64,000 nt of DNA from Symmetrospora coprosmae (taxonomy: Eukaryota; Basidiomycota; Cystobasidiomycetes; Symmetrosporaceae), in contig VUYT01000025.1 in the NCBI GenBank assembly GCA_008802785.1, positions 1 to 64,000 of the forward strand, written 5' to 3'. Each line of letters opens with the position of its first letter. The stretch's first letter is position 1. The translations under genes were made by a program, and so were the position numbers. Below the pieces are notes generated by a model. That model ran no database searches, was not told the origin of the DNA, and saw only the letters and a program-made list of their open reading frames with translations. This document shows positions 23,070 through 35,056 of the stretch, piece after piece.

Positions 23070-24562
23070 TCAGACTGAGCGAGGGGTATATACAAAGCGA
23101 ACGCCGGCTGCAGCGCATCGAGCAGTAAGACGATCGACGATCTCTGCTCCCAGAGGGCGAGGGGCTGGAAAGTCGGCCTCCCATTCGATCTCGCCATCTT
23201 CGTCGTACCCGGCTGCCATTTCTACGATCCGATGACTGATTGTGACTATGCTGGGGCATATAGCAGGCGTGCGGATCATAGCCTCCACCCCGGCAGACAG
23301 CGCCACTTCGTCGATAGGAGGGTAGCTGATGCCCGAGAAAACGTAGAGGTGGAATTTCTGTAGGTAAGGCGAGGCGAGGTGGCCCAGGCCGGTGTAGGGG
23401 AAGGTGTCAGGGGTGACGTAGACCGTCCTCAGCTTGCGAAGCGGGGTGAGTAGAGTTGCAGAGGTAGCGGATAGATCGATCTGTCCGTAGTCCTGTGTAA
23501 AGTCGAGATGCAGATGCTCGAGTGCCTTGAGGTGTGAGAGTCCGGCCTGCAGGCCTGTGTAGGTGACCGACCACGGCTGAAGTCCATCGAAGCCGCCCGG
23601 GATCTCTTGGCCAACGAACAGGGTCTCGAGCGTAGGCCCGACCCAGGCCATGGTAGCGACAAACTGCGAATCTGTCATTGCGACCTTGTAGAGATCCAGG
23701 CGTCGGATGGCCGGGCTCGCGACAAGGCTCGAAGGGTGCATTCGCGTGAGGCCCGTCCAGTTGAAACCGATGGTCTGCAGTGCCGGTCCCCTGCTGAGCT
23801 CTTGACAATCCGAGAAGTCGAAGATGGCAACGCCTGGCTTGCTGGAGCAGTGACTGCCAACGTCGAGCACTCGGAGCCTCTTCAGCAGCTGGACCTCTGT
23901 GAGAAGGTGGCGCTTGTGAATTTCCGCGATCTGGGAGATGAAGAGATTCTCGACACGGGTGCAGTACCTAAGTATGGCGATGCAGAGGAAGGAATGGGTG
24001 ATGAAGGCGCGAGGATCGAGGGACGCCTGTCCTAGGAAGGTCTGCCCTCCTATCTTGAGAGACATGATCAGGGCGGCCAAGGCAGGTCGAGTGGATACGG
24101 TCTCGTAGAAAGATTTGGCCCTCTTGAGCGCGCTGGATTCGACAGAGGCGTCGGTGCCTTCTGCTTCGTCCTCACTTTCGTCGCCATCCGTGGTTTTGGG
24201 CGTAAGGTCGACAGCATGGTACAGAAGCTTGGAAGCGATGCTGTAGACACATGTGATCCAATCTGCGTCAGCTCGCGGTGGAGGGAATGGTACATGCATG
24301 TTTTTCCAACGACGCGTCGCGGTGCTTACGGGAACCAGTGCTTGCACACCAGCAGGCACGGGAGGAGAGCGGTCGACGATTCGAGGAACTTCTTCTCGAG
24401 CCATTCGCTTCCGAAACGTTTCTCGCGCTCTGGGTTCCAGACCCTGGCTCTGTGTGCGTCGTAGGCCAGGTGGGCCTTGTCATGGTCCCCCTCAACGACC
24501 GCGCGCAGAATCACCTCGAGCAGCTCGGGTGGAAGCGACTGCGCGAGGCTGGCTTGCAACAT
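23070..24562 (-). CDS. F-box-like protein of basidiomycete type
   Basis: Exons: 24562..24330 and 24240..23070, giving 467 residues. The N-terminus reads QSLPPELLEVILRAVVEGD, and after a 40-residue loop ALLPCLLVCKHWF. This is the F-box pattern seen in the large basidiomycete family. The intron (GTAAGC to CTACAG) joins CKHWF to PIASKLLYHAVDL, which restores the usual box end. The rest has leucine-rich, repeat-like strands (RLRVLDVGS, IRRLDLYKVAM, ALEHLHLDFTQDYGQ, LRKLRTVYVTPD), so a degenerate LRR solenoid is likely. Such proteins are presumed SCF ubiquitin-ligase adaptors; the substrate is unknown. Confidence 0.75.
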
Positions 24563-26232
24563 GATAGGCGCTATGCTTGATGCCGTATTCTTGTGTTCAA
24601 TGTGATGATGTATTGCGTGTGCGAGAGAGAGAGGGGGCGCAGCCAAAAACGCGTCGAGGTGCCGCACTCTTGGACGCGGTGGCAAACGCGGATGTACGGA
24701 CTTTCGGTTTACAGGACAAAGTGCTGCACCGGGCACCAGGGTATGATTGACAAAGGCGACATGCGCCATATCTACATGCAGCAGCAAAGGCTGCACTCCC
24801 CGCGCGGGGGCTCGCCAGGCCTAGCCACGAACATGCCCGCTGGCACTTTCTCACAAATGTCCGCCCGCAGCCACATGTGCATGCGACACGCTGGATGACC
24901 AGGCACGCCCTTGTTGTGTCCCGGCTCTAGCCCCGCTCAGCCCCAACAGCACCATCGCAGCAAACTTGAGTGGACTCCTTCCCAAACCCTGCGGGAGCTT
25001 GCCTGCTGTCACATCGCCGGACCAGGCCGAATCGCAATGGGCTAGACTTGGGACTTGCGCAATGGTTGCAGCAAAAAGGTACGCTCTCTGCGTAAGAAAG
25101 GGCGTTGAGTATGTGAGCCCTAGCGTTGTCGAACCCTTAGACGTGTAAAGAGGGTGTCGAGTGGCAAGAAAGTGTGAGCTCCTAGGGTTATAGCACGGTG
25201 GGTGAGGGCTTGAGGCAGTCATCGATCCAGCGGACTCTGTTCGACAACCTGTAAGGTCGAGTACTAAGTCACCGCTGGGAGCGGACTGGAACGCCCCATC
25301 CCGCAACGGCCCCAGGCAGGATCACTGCCATGGAGGTGAAGGCGCTCAACCGGTGTGCCATGTCGCCCGTCATTGAAGCCCCGGTAACCGTGAAAGAGAG
25401 CTTTCTGCATGCGTTTATGGAGCCTCACGTACTCGGCCTGACGGTGCAGGGAGGTTGTCTGAGTGGTGGCATCGGCATAAGGCTGTTGCTAAGAGAGATC
25501 AAGGGTTTGGCTTGAGAGAGCATGTACTCGTCTTGTCAGGTACATAGTACAGCAGGATGCGTCTCTGTTGATGCGTCTCTGCTGATGCATGTGCAACAAT
25601 GCCGTACGCGCTTGCACCGTGCGGTTGAGCCGGTTGCGCGTCGGCGGGGTTTGGCCATCGCGATACTGCTCCAAAGGGCAGTCTTCATCCGTCGTGATGA
25701 CTTGCATTTCGTGAGCGCACCATCTGGCGAAACAATGCTGTCATGTGAGCGTCGGAGACTGAGCGTTAAAGTCTTGAGCCACAGGCAATTGGGGTTCTCG
25801 AGAGAGAGTGTCGCCTAGGATCTGGGCTTCCACAAGTGGAAGTACAAGAAAACGTCTTCATAGGCAGTGAGTACTCGCCAAGCCGGCTTTCGCTATGCTC
25901 GCGACCGACAGCTGCAGCGGCGGATTTACACGCGAGAGGTTTTCAGAACCTGCGAGGCGTTCTGAGTGCCATTGTAGCGATACGTAGCTGTGGCATCTCA
26001 TCACGAGTGTGCTAGACCTTGCAAAGGGCGTCGCTCTGGTTTCTTTGCGCTTTGGCGAAGTTGGCGTCTGCCAAACCATGAGTGTACATAGGGCAAGCGC
26101 CTTTGAGATCCTCCTCATCCCGGCTAGACTCCGAATCACCCTACAATTCATCGAAAGTGCAAGCAGAGCGCGGTCTCATCGTCGCATACGTCTACATAGC
26201 TCTTTTCCGTCCCGACAAGCCAATTCGCCAGC
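24563..26232. other. Long intergenic region containing a dispersed repeat
   Basis: 1.67 kb between the start of the F-box gene (-) and LST8 (+), which diverge. About 300 bases of it are copy 1 of the dispersed repeat. Open frames in the remainder have no recognisable domain. The last 150 bases are probably the LST8 promoter. Confidence 0.5.
25092..25393 (+). repeat. Dispersed repeat, copy 1
   Basis: About 300 bases that match 61341-61643 in the same orientation with scattered substitutions and small indels. Shared landmarks: GGCGTTGAGTATGTGAGCCC at the left, GAGCTCCTAGGGTTATAGCA, AATCCAGCGGACTCTGTTCG-like middle, and CGCTGGGAGCGGACTG then CATCCCGCAACGGCCCCAGG. The right end is near CATTGAAGC. 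The 3' half also matches 51911-52045 in reverse. No long open frame is kept between copies, so it looks non-coding. Confidence 0.85.
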
Positions 26233-27673
26233 ATGCCGCGCGTAGTCGTGGATGGGCATGGGGACGCCCGCGTACCGCCCAGCAGCCGCTCCTCCCATCA
26301 CTCGAGCTCGCACGCGCATCACCAGCAGCAACCTCAACAGCAGCAACCGCAGGCTGACCCGGCTATGTCGGTCCTGTGAGTGCGAGCGAGGCTTCCAGGC
26401 CTAGCCTAGCGAGCCCGGCTGACGTCCCTTTGATGGACTGGCGGACAGACTGTGCACCGGCGGTTACGACAATACCATTCGCTTCTGGGAGGCATGGAGC
26501 GGAATATGCAGTCGCACAATACAGCATCCGGAATCGGTGAGGCCGAACGGCACTGCACCCGTCTGCCGGGCGCTTCGCTAATCCACCTCGACGCTTTCGG
26601 CCTTGCTCCGCTTTGTGGAACGCCTTGGACCGAATTGCCAGCAAATCAATAGACTGGCTATCAGCCCCGATAAGCGGTATATCGCAGCCGCAGGGAACCA
26701 GACGGTCAAGATTTACGATGTCCACCAGCAACCGCAACCGGGTGGCAACACCGCTCCTGTAGGTCATCTTTGCCGGCCCCGCTAAAGCTAGGCTGACTCA
26801 GTCGCTACAGATTGCCTCGCTAGAAGGCCACACTGGCAACATCACTGCAGTCGCATGGCAGAACGAAGGGAAGTGGATCGTCACCTCCTCGGAGGACGGC
26901 TCGCTCAAGATCTGGGACCCGAGAGTACCAAAACAGGCGCAGCGAAACTTCGACCACAAAGCCCCTGTGAATGACTGTGTCATTCACCCGAATCAGGGAG
27001 AGCTGGTGTCATGTGATCAGGCGGGAGCCATCAAGATCTGGGACCTGGGAGGGCGAGCGTGTACCCATGAGCTGGTGCGTCCTCCGAGGCGTTCGGGAGC
27101 ATTGGCGAGATATCGCTTACATCTGCCTATCTACGCACACAGATGCCAGAAGACGACGTACCAATGCGGAGTGTGAGCGTGGCAAGCGACACGAGTTGTC
27201 TTGTCGGAGGCAACAACAAAGTGAGCCAGATCGTGCCCTATTCCGCATACCGAACCTGCCCAATATGAACATCCGCCCCTCCGCACCAGGGCTTCGTGTA
27301 CATTTGGTCGATGCAGCACGGCCGCGAGCTCACGGATCTTCAGCCTCGGACCAAATTCCAGGCTCACCCGAAGTACCTCATCCGGTGCCTGCTCTCCCCC
27401 AACGTCAAGCTACTCGCGACATGTAGTGCAGACAAGACGATAAAGATCTGGAACATGGAGCCACAAGGCATCGGCCTCGACAAGACGCTCACGGGACACC
27501 AGCGCTGGGTATGGGACATGGCGTTCTCGGCCGACTCGGCGTACCTAGTCTCTGCCAGTTCCGATCACTATGCCCGCCTCTGGGAGTTGCAGACGGGCCA
27601 AACAGTAAAGCAGTACGCAGGACACCACAAAGCTGCGTGCGCGGTCGCTCTGAATGACTCGCCATCACCATAG
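26233..27673 (+). CDS. LST8: LST8, WD40 subunit of TOR complexes
   Basis: LST8 (mLST8) binds the TOR kinase domain in TORC1 and TORC2. Exons: 26233..26375, 26449..26536, 26642..26758, 26811..27074, 27143..27220, 27290..27673, giving 357 residues. The seven-bladed propeller is clear: [98 protein letters not shown], and [11 protein letters not shown]. The usual LST8 start, MSVL, lies at residue 45. The ATG at 26233 adds a His/Gln/Ser-rich extension with no stop between. Either ATG could be used. The core of 313 residues matches the family length. Confidence 0.95.
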
Positions 27674-27796
27674 CTGCAATCAGTACCGCTCGTCTCGCAA
27701 GTCGCGCCTGTCGTAGCCTGCCAAATCTCCTTGTTGTGCACATAACGCCCTGGCCAGCTGTCGAAAGTACTGATACATCGGGGGACGTCCCGCACC

Positions 27797-30700
27797 CTAC
27801 AGCTTGGTCTGCCTCTTTGCGCTCTCGTTCCAGGCCATGTCGCCCTTTGTCGGTGCGCTAGGCTCGCCGTAGAGCTTGGCGATGATGTCCTTGTAGTACT
27901 CCTTTGCGATGTTGCGCTTGATCTTGAGGGTAGGCGTGAGGAGACTCTCGTGGAAGGGCTGCGCCTCGAGGTGCAGCCGCTTGATCTGCTCGAAGCTAAT
28001 GCAGCAGTAAAACGAGTGCGTCAGCTGCCGATTCCGCGTTCTTTGCGATGCGAGTCAACGCACCCGACAAGCTTGCCCTGGTGGTAGGTGCTGAGCTCCT
28101 TGAGAGTAGCATCAATCACGTCCTTCTCCTTCATCATGCTCGCCAGCGTAGCCGGGTCTTCGCTGGCAGGTGCTTTGCCGATCTTCTTCAGGAATGCTGT
28201 GGATTGCCAGGCTTGTCAGCTAGAACGTGAAGAGGCTTACTTGAAGCGAAACTCACCGGTGAAAGCGACCGGCTCGGGGACGACGATGGCAACAAGGTGA
28301 TCCTTGAGTGAGTCGCCGTGCACGTACATCTGTGCCACGATGGGCGACAGCGCGTACGTGTTTTCGACCTTCTCGAGCGCGACGTACTCGCCCTGCGAAA
28401 GCTTGAGCAGGTTCTTCTTGCGGTCAATGATCTTCAGCCGACCCTTGGGGTCAAACAGGCCAATGTCGCCAGAGTGCAGCCACCCGTCAGCGTCGAGCGT
28501 CTCGGCCGTGTTCTTGTCGTCCTTGTAGTAGCCTTTGAAGATGTTCTCGCCTCGGACCAAAATCTCTCCGCGCGGGTACGGCAGATCGGTGTGCTGTGGG
28601 GCCGGGTCGGGCAATCAGCCACTACTGAGAAGCCAGGCGCTCATACCGATTCTTACCAGGTAGCCCATGTCTGGCACGTCCAGCAGCTTGATCTCGCAGC
28701 ACGGAAGAGGGGGGCCAACATATCCAAAGGCAGCTGGTGCGCATGACACGACACATTAGTCTCTGTGAGTGGAAGAGGGTTGTTCGCTGGGGAGCCTTGA
28801 CCTACTCCTGTCTCCACCAGTGCATCGGACCGCTGTGCCCATGCCCTGAGACAATGCGCAATACGCGTCAGCCAGTCACCTTAGACAACGTCGAGGGGCC
28901 GCTTCAGTTTCCGTAGAGCATAGGCTCACCTCCGTCTGTCCGTAGCCCTCGACGAGCATACAGTGTCTGCCAAGCGCGACAGTGAAAAACTTAAGGACCT
29001 CCGGGGCAATTGGCGCGCTGCCCGTCGAGATGAACTTGAGCCTGCCTCCAAAAGCCGCGCGGACCTTTTTGAAGACGAGCTTGTCGTAGATGTTGAGCGG
29101 GCCGGGAAGCGAGGGTTCGGCAGAGTCGAGCTGGGCAAAGGCGCTTTCAAAGGCTCGGCGAGAGAGCGCGCCCTTGAGGCCTGGTCCATCCAGTGTGGCT
29201 CCCTGACATCGGTTCAATCGATGAGACAGCACATGAGCCCGGCATGTTGCAGCACGACGACGCCCAAACTCACCTTGACGACCTGGTAGAAGCGGTTCAG
29301 CACTCGCGGCACAGAGACAAGGGTCTAGAGCAGCGCGAAACTAGTCAGCATCAGCGAACAGTCCGCGCAGCCGGGTTCGGAAGCAAGAAATAACGCACGT
29401 GTGGTCTCAATAGCTGAATATCCTCGATGAGACGTGTCATGTCGCCGCATGCGAAGCCGATGCCGACACCGTTCAGCAGGAGAACGACCTCGACGAACTG
29501 CTCGAAGATGTGGGAGAGCGGCAGGTAGGACAGAGAGACGTCGCCTGCTTCAGTCGTGGCATTCCCGACGAGCTGTGCGATGGACGCGCTGATGAGGTTG
29601 CGGTGCGTAATCAGGACTCCCTTGGGCTAAAGGGCAGTTGCATGGGGACGCATCAGCATCTTCAACCCGGGCTAAATGAACAGTATCCCAGACAAGGCAG
29701 AGACTCGCCATTCCTGTCGTGCCAGAGGTGTACATGATGCTCAAGACGTTGTCCGGTGCAGGCGGGACGAACTCGGCAAGATTCTGCGAGCCGAGCATCT
29801 CGACTGTACGGGGATGAGCATCCATGACAGGTCAGCAATGATCCCGTACGTTAATTATGGAGAGGGAAGAAGGCACGCACGTTCGTTGAGGTCCATGACT
29901 GTGACACCCTTGCTGGCGCCCCAAGCCTTGAGGGCATCCTTCTTGAGCAGCCCGCCGATGGGCTTGCCTCCGTACTTGAGGTCGATTGCGTCAAAGTTGT
30001 CGACCGAGACAATGACCTTCATCTCTGGGCACTTGTCTGCCAGCTTGATGAGGTCGGGAAGATGCCCTGCCGATGCGAACACGACCTGGCACCAGCGGAC
30101 GAGCAGAGATGCCTCAGCTTTCAGGTCTATGAAACACAGGGCTTGACTCAGCTGGTTCCGAGCTAGACGCACCTTGACTTCGGCATGATTGACGCAGTAC
30201 TCGACGACGTTCGGGCCCAGAGTGTCGTACAGACTGGTCAGGCGGAGATCGTAAGACGCCACTGAGAAATGGACAAACTGCCACTCTGGGCGATTGGCCA
30301 TCCAGCTTTTGAAAGAGAGAGAGAGAGTATAGTACAGATCTCAGCACATCAAGGTCAAGGGCGATGCAATGCTCGTTCTCGTTCTGGAGGCCATGGAGCT
30401 CTACCCACTTTGCGACCGTCCACCCGTTCTTCTTGCCACCGGTGTTGACGATGCCCTGCTTCTCGAGGGCGAGCAGTCCGGATCCGATGAGCTTGCGGTG
30501 CCTGTCGACGTCCCTGTGGTCCATCCAGGTGAAGGTGTTCTCGAGCTCGCCCGTGGTGCGATTCACCGCGCGGTAGCCGAAGAGGGGCCGCTCCGGCCGG
30601 AGGCGCAGGGAGCGGTTGAATGCCTCGTACAGCGTCCTCGGGAACTCTGGGTTGCTGTCGATGGAGAGCAGCTCTGGGAATCCGACGAGGCGGTAGTGCC

Positions 30701-30815
30701 CTGTCGCGTCGGCCGACGCTGTCCCCGGGACCTCGACGGCCTGAATGGCCGAGGACGGGTCGTCGAGCAGGCGCTGGTCCTGCGGGATGGGAAACAAGGG
30801 ATCCGAAGGGGCCAT
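27797..30815 (-). CDS. Long-chain acyl-CoA synthetase (FAA/LACS family)
   Basis: Activates fatty acids to acyl-CoA with ATP. Exons: 30815..30409, 30305..30173, 30085..29881, 29803..29709, 29626..29399, 29324..29274, 29202..28930, 28845..28806, 28733..28657, 28593..28257, 28196..28064, 27995..27797, giving 725 residues. Motifs: [11 protein letters not shown], the P-loop [53 protein letters not shown], and [15 protein letters not shown]. The lysine of [15 protein letters not shown] lies near the end. The intron starting at 29708 has a GC donor (GCGAGT), needed to make TGMPKG continuous. The protein ends in TKL, a weak relative of the peroxisomal PTS1 signal, so location (ER, lipid droplet or peroxisome) is open. 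Confidence 0.93.
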
Positions 30816-32007
30816 TGGTGTGCGCTTGGCGTGGTATCTAGGTGTGTGTGTGTGCGTAGATTGGCTGCTATGCGTCCAGCGAGAGCGGCAGTCTGACGAT
30901 GGAGCAGAGGCGTCCTCTCCTGCCTCTCTCGCTGCGAAGCCCTCCCCTCCCGCTGCTCCGGCTCCGACAAGTTGCCGGCGCCCGTCCACGGCTGACAGTC
31001 AAGTCAAGTACGCAAAATGCAAACTACCCAAGGCGTAGAAAGAGAAAGAACGATAGTGTGATAGGAGCAGTACACGGTAGAAGAGGGCGGCGCTACCTGT
31101 TGCACATCTACGCGGGATTGCGCTGGCCCGCAGCTACAAAGATCAGCCTGATGAGGCACGGTAGACGCCAGCGAGGTGGAAGACGGGGGCACAGAGCTGT
31201 ACATACTGGGACGACTGTTGTCCCCAACTACGCTCAACGCGCGTGCGGCTGAAGTGCATGATGTGGCTGCGCAGACGAGCATATCGAGCCGGGGCTCCTG
31301 GCGGGATGGGGGCGCTTGCAGCTGAGGCCGAGCTTCCTACAAAGAGCCTGCGGTAAGCTACAGACCAGCGATATCTGGCTCGTGAGTGGCGGGATTGGTC
31401 CAGTGCTCATACTGCCTATAGCCAGGAGCGAAGTGCTGTGAGTCTGCGACCAGTAGTAGAGGTTGTCTGGTCAGGCGACGTGCGAGCCGCCTTGTCAGGG
31501 AATCAGGCAGTTCCGAGCAAGCACAGTGGGTGGGATGTAGTGTCTCTCCAAGAGGCCGACAGCGCAGGCTGGGGCGGGCAATGGGCGTCGTACGTATGTG
31601 CTTGTCAAGCGGGTCGCTCTGCTTGTACGTATCCTTGCCGGAGATGCGAGGCGCTACAACAGAGCCAGCCCGCTCTATCCATCTCGGAATACATGTCGAG
31701 TCCCTGCTTTGGCGGTACTGCAATGCACCACGCACATCCATGCAGTGCTGGCAGGCTTGCTGTAGACTCGAATGGATGGGTTGATACGGTCTATGGCAGA
31801 GAGGAAGAGCATTTCGTGGATGCGCATCATCTTCTTTCTTGCCCCGACATCAAGTTAGCAGCGAATATACAGCTTCTTGACTGCACATACCGAGCAAGGT
31901 CATTGCTGCACTGGTATCCCAACGTGCTGCTCCACCCCTCGCTGCTTTCGCGCGGCACCCTCCGCATTCGCCGTCCAGGCTTCCGACACGTTCGCTCTGT
32001 GCTCGTC
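30816..32007. other. Divergent promoter region
   Basis: 1.19 kb between the acyl-CoA synthetase and RRP6 starts. A frame open on the plus strand from 31438 runs into RRP6, but its translation is composition-biased and lacks family similarity before the RRP6 ATG at 32008. I take it as untranslated or regulatory. Confidence 0.5.
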
Positions 32008-34846
32008 ATGGCGTCCTCTGCCTCGACCTCCACGCTGGTCAACGACTTCGACGGCTTCAATGCTACACTGCAAAAGGCGCTGCTGTCCACGACGCGGGCA
32101 GCGAATGGCATTCCTGGCCCGTCGGACCTGCAGTTCCAGCGGACGCTGTCTCGCCCAACCGGCAGGAAGGTCGACGACGTCTCGAAGAGATTGCTCCATC
32201 TCACCGAGCAGATGCTGAGCCTTGCGCGGGAAGGGACACACAGCCTGATGAGCACGAAGGATGCCAAAGGAAAGGGCAAAGAGACGCACAGGAAGCCGGC
32301 CAAGAAGGCGCGCGAGCTGCGGGAGGAGGACCTGATTGATGGGTACAGCAAGCATGTTGTCGAAATCACGGACCATCTCCTCGAATTGATGGATACAAAC
32401 CTCGACGAGCACAGGAAGATGCTCGTGCAGCAGGCGGCAGCCGCTTCGTCGTCGTCGTCAGCAGGCAGCGCATTGCCGCAGCCAGGAGCAGCCGAGCAGC
32501 CTGCAGCCGGCACGTCCGCCTCACCTTTCGCCACAGTGCCGACCACGTCCGCCTCGTACGCTGGAAGCGCCAACAAGGGAAGACTGCCAAAGGAGATTCT
32601 CAACTCGGTGGACACAGCAAAGCCTCAGCTGCTGTTTGACAATCCGCTCGACAACGCCCGCCACGCCGTCTTTACGCCCATCCTGCCTTCGAAAGTGCAT
32701 GCACGCGTGCCGCTCAGCTTAGAAGCCGTGCCTTACACGGACACCGAGACCGGGGAAAATAGGCTGCGGATACCGAACCCATACGAGCAGGAGATCATGG
32801 AGTCACTGAAAATGACGCTGCCGTCCGAGCCACCAGCAGAGGGGATGGACGTGGCTGACGCGCCACAGAGCAAGATGGACAGCCGAATGCACGAGAAGCC
32901 ATTCACCTTTGTCGACACGCTTGACAAGCTCGACGAGTGCCTGCAGAAGCTCAAGCTGGCGAAAGTCATTGCTATCGATCTTGAGCACCACGATTATCGC
33001 AGCTATCGGGGCTTTACGAGTCTGGTTCAGGTGGGGCTACCCGCATCGAGGCAACAACTCCTAGATGTGCTGACACTGGCATCCGTCCGAACCACAGATA
33101 TCCACCACACTGGACGACTTCATCGTCGACCCGCTCGTGCCTGCAATCCGGAGTACACTGCACACGCTCAACGAGGTCTTTGCGGATCCGGGCATTGTCA
33201 AAGTGCTGCACGGCGCAGAGAGCGACATCATCTGGCTACAGCGCGATTTTGGGCTGTACGTTGTGAATCTATTTGACACTTACCACGCAAGCAAGGTGCT
33301 CGAGCGTACGACGGGGAACGGCCTCGCTTCGCTCCTGCAGGAGTACACGACATTTGCTGTCGACAAGCGCTACCAGCTCGCAGACTGGCGCATCCGACCC
33401 CTGCCACAGGAGATGCTGCTGTACGCACGCAGTGATACGCACTTCCTCCTCTTCATCTACCAGCAGCTGCTGCATCACCGCGACATGACGCCCGAGCGCA
33501 TCGCAGAGATCCGCCGGCGGAGTGCAGTGACGGCCAGCCAGGCGTATGAGCACGTCTTGTACGACGCAGGAAATGGGACCGGATACGGCGGATGGAGGGG
33601 CCTCATCGAAAGGGCAGGCAAGGGGCCCATGTGGAGCCTAATCGATGAGAGAACAGCGAGGGATGGACTGGCACCGGCTATTTCGTGGATCAACACGAAG
33701 GGGATCGTCAGTCTGCACGTCTTCAAGGCTGTGCACGACTGGCGGGACGCCCTGGCGCGGGAATTGGACGAGAGCCCGCGGTACCTCCTCAGCAACAAGG
33801 TCATCTTCAGCCTGGCCGAATACCCGCCACGGACCGCACAGGCGCTGGAAGGCGCCATGGGTGGCGAGACCAAGCCACCCGTCAAGGAGCGGCTCGAAGA
33901 GCTGCTAGCGGTTATCACGCCTGCCGTCGCACGAGGCGAGCAGGAGGCTGACCGCCAACGCCAGGAGCAGGCCGATGCGGGTGTCCCGTCTGGACATGGC
34001 GCTCATGACGAAGCTGCACCTCCTGGCTTCGGCCCGGCGTCGTCCCTTCTGTGGAAGGCAACGGCGGCTGCACCTTCCGCAGTGACTTCGTCTCTTTTCA
34101 ACGGTCAGCGCGGTGGCGGACAGGGAAGCAGTGGCACGACGCCCAACATCAGCGCATCCGCCAGCTCGCTCTTTGATAGTCTCTTTGCTGCCCCGTCCTC
34201 TCGAAGCACCCCTCCCTCTTCCGGCATTTCGAAGTTCTCGAGCGTGCTGCAGAGAGTGCACTCTGCGATGCTCGATCAGCTGAAGGCGGTTCACCTTTCG
34301 ACTGAATCAGAGGATGCTGCAACTACGTCGAATGGCCAGCAGGGTGAGTCTGCGCCGGGCTCGCCGCGGATCAAAATCCAGCAGGATGTCATGGATCAAG
34401 ACGATACTGCACAGCAAGGCGGGTCTTCCATCACGATGCTCGATCCGAATCACACTTTTGTCAGCAATGTGGCCCGCACGTCGACCTCTAAAGCAGCCAA
34501 GAAGGAGGAGGAGAGCGACCTAGACGATGAGATCGTCTCCGTGTCTGCCAAGAGCAAGGGCAGGAAGCGTAAGCACCCGAAGGAGGACGCTACGTCAGGG
34601 AACAGCAGCAGCAAGAAGGCAGCCAAGAAGGAGGAGGCCGATGAGCCCGTCGTGCCTTTCGACTACTCTAAGGCGAAGTCGGTCCTCGATGCGCCCGCCC
34701 AGCAGCCAGCAGCGGGAGTGCCCAAAGCTAAGAAGCCAAAGAAGGACAAGAAGGGAGGCATCATCGAGGATGGCTTCAAGGCTGCGCCGAAGAGCATGTC
34801 GGCGCCAAAGGCTGGGAACAAGTCCTACACCTTCACAAAGGGTTAG
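32008..34846 (+). CDS. RRP6: RRP6, exosome-associated 3'-5' exonuclease
   Basis: Nuclear exosome subunit that trims and degrades RNA 3' ends. Exons: 32008..33030 and 33098..34846, giving 923 residues. The N-terminal PMC2NT region carries LQFQRTLSRPTGRKVDDVSK and the helix KRLLHLTEQMLSLAREG. The DEDD exonuclease starts near residue 320 with VIAIDLEHHDYRSYRGFTSL (DxE). It continues with VLHGAESDIIWLQRDFGLY and LADWRIRPLPQEMLLYARSD, whose Y-x3-D completes DEDDy. An HRDC domain follows (LHVFKAVHDWRDALARELDE, then YLLSNKVIFSLAEYPP). The C-terminal 250 residues are Ser-rich then lysine-rich (KKPKKDKKGG), fitting a nuclear signal. All catalytic positions I can see are intact. Confidence 0.95.
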
Positions 34847-35056
34847 CAGGTGGGCCCCCAGCGGTCTGGCCTGTCTGCTTAGCTAGTTGCGAGTGGAGCT
34901 TCGGTGTAATACTCACCAGCGCTGTTTCACTGTGTGCATCCAAGTCGGATTACACCTCGTCCGTCCTGTCCTGCATGTCGAAAGGAGAGAGTACCTTGAC
35001 GGTCACACACTGGCTTGCCCTCTTGCCCACAACGCCAGCAGCCAAAGGCAGCAAGG

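Noticed and set aside
25330-25515. Short open frames shared by repeat copies (reading KALNRCAMSPVIEA)
   Set aside because: Similarity is at the DNA level; the frames differ in length, start and flanks between copies, and copy 3 does not keep them.
31438-32007. In-frame extension of RRP6 upstream to 31438
   Set aside because: The frame stays open, but the translation has no RRP6 similarity and the ATG at 32008 gives a normal N-terminus.
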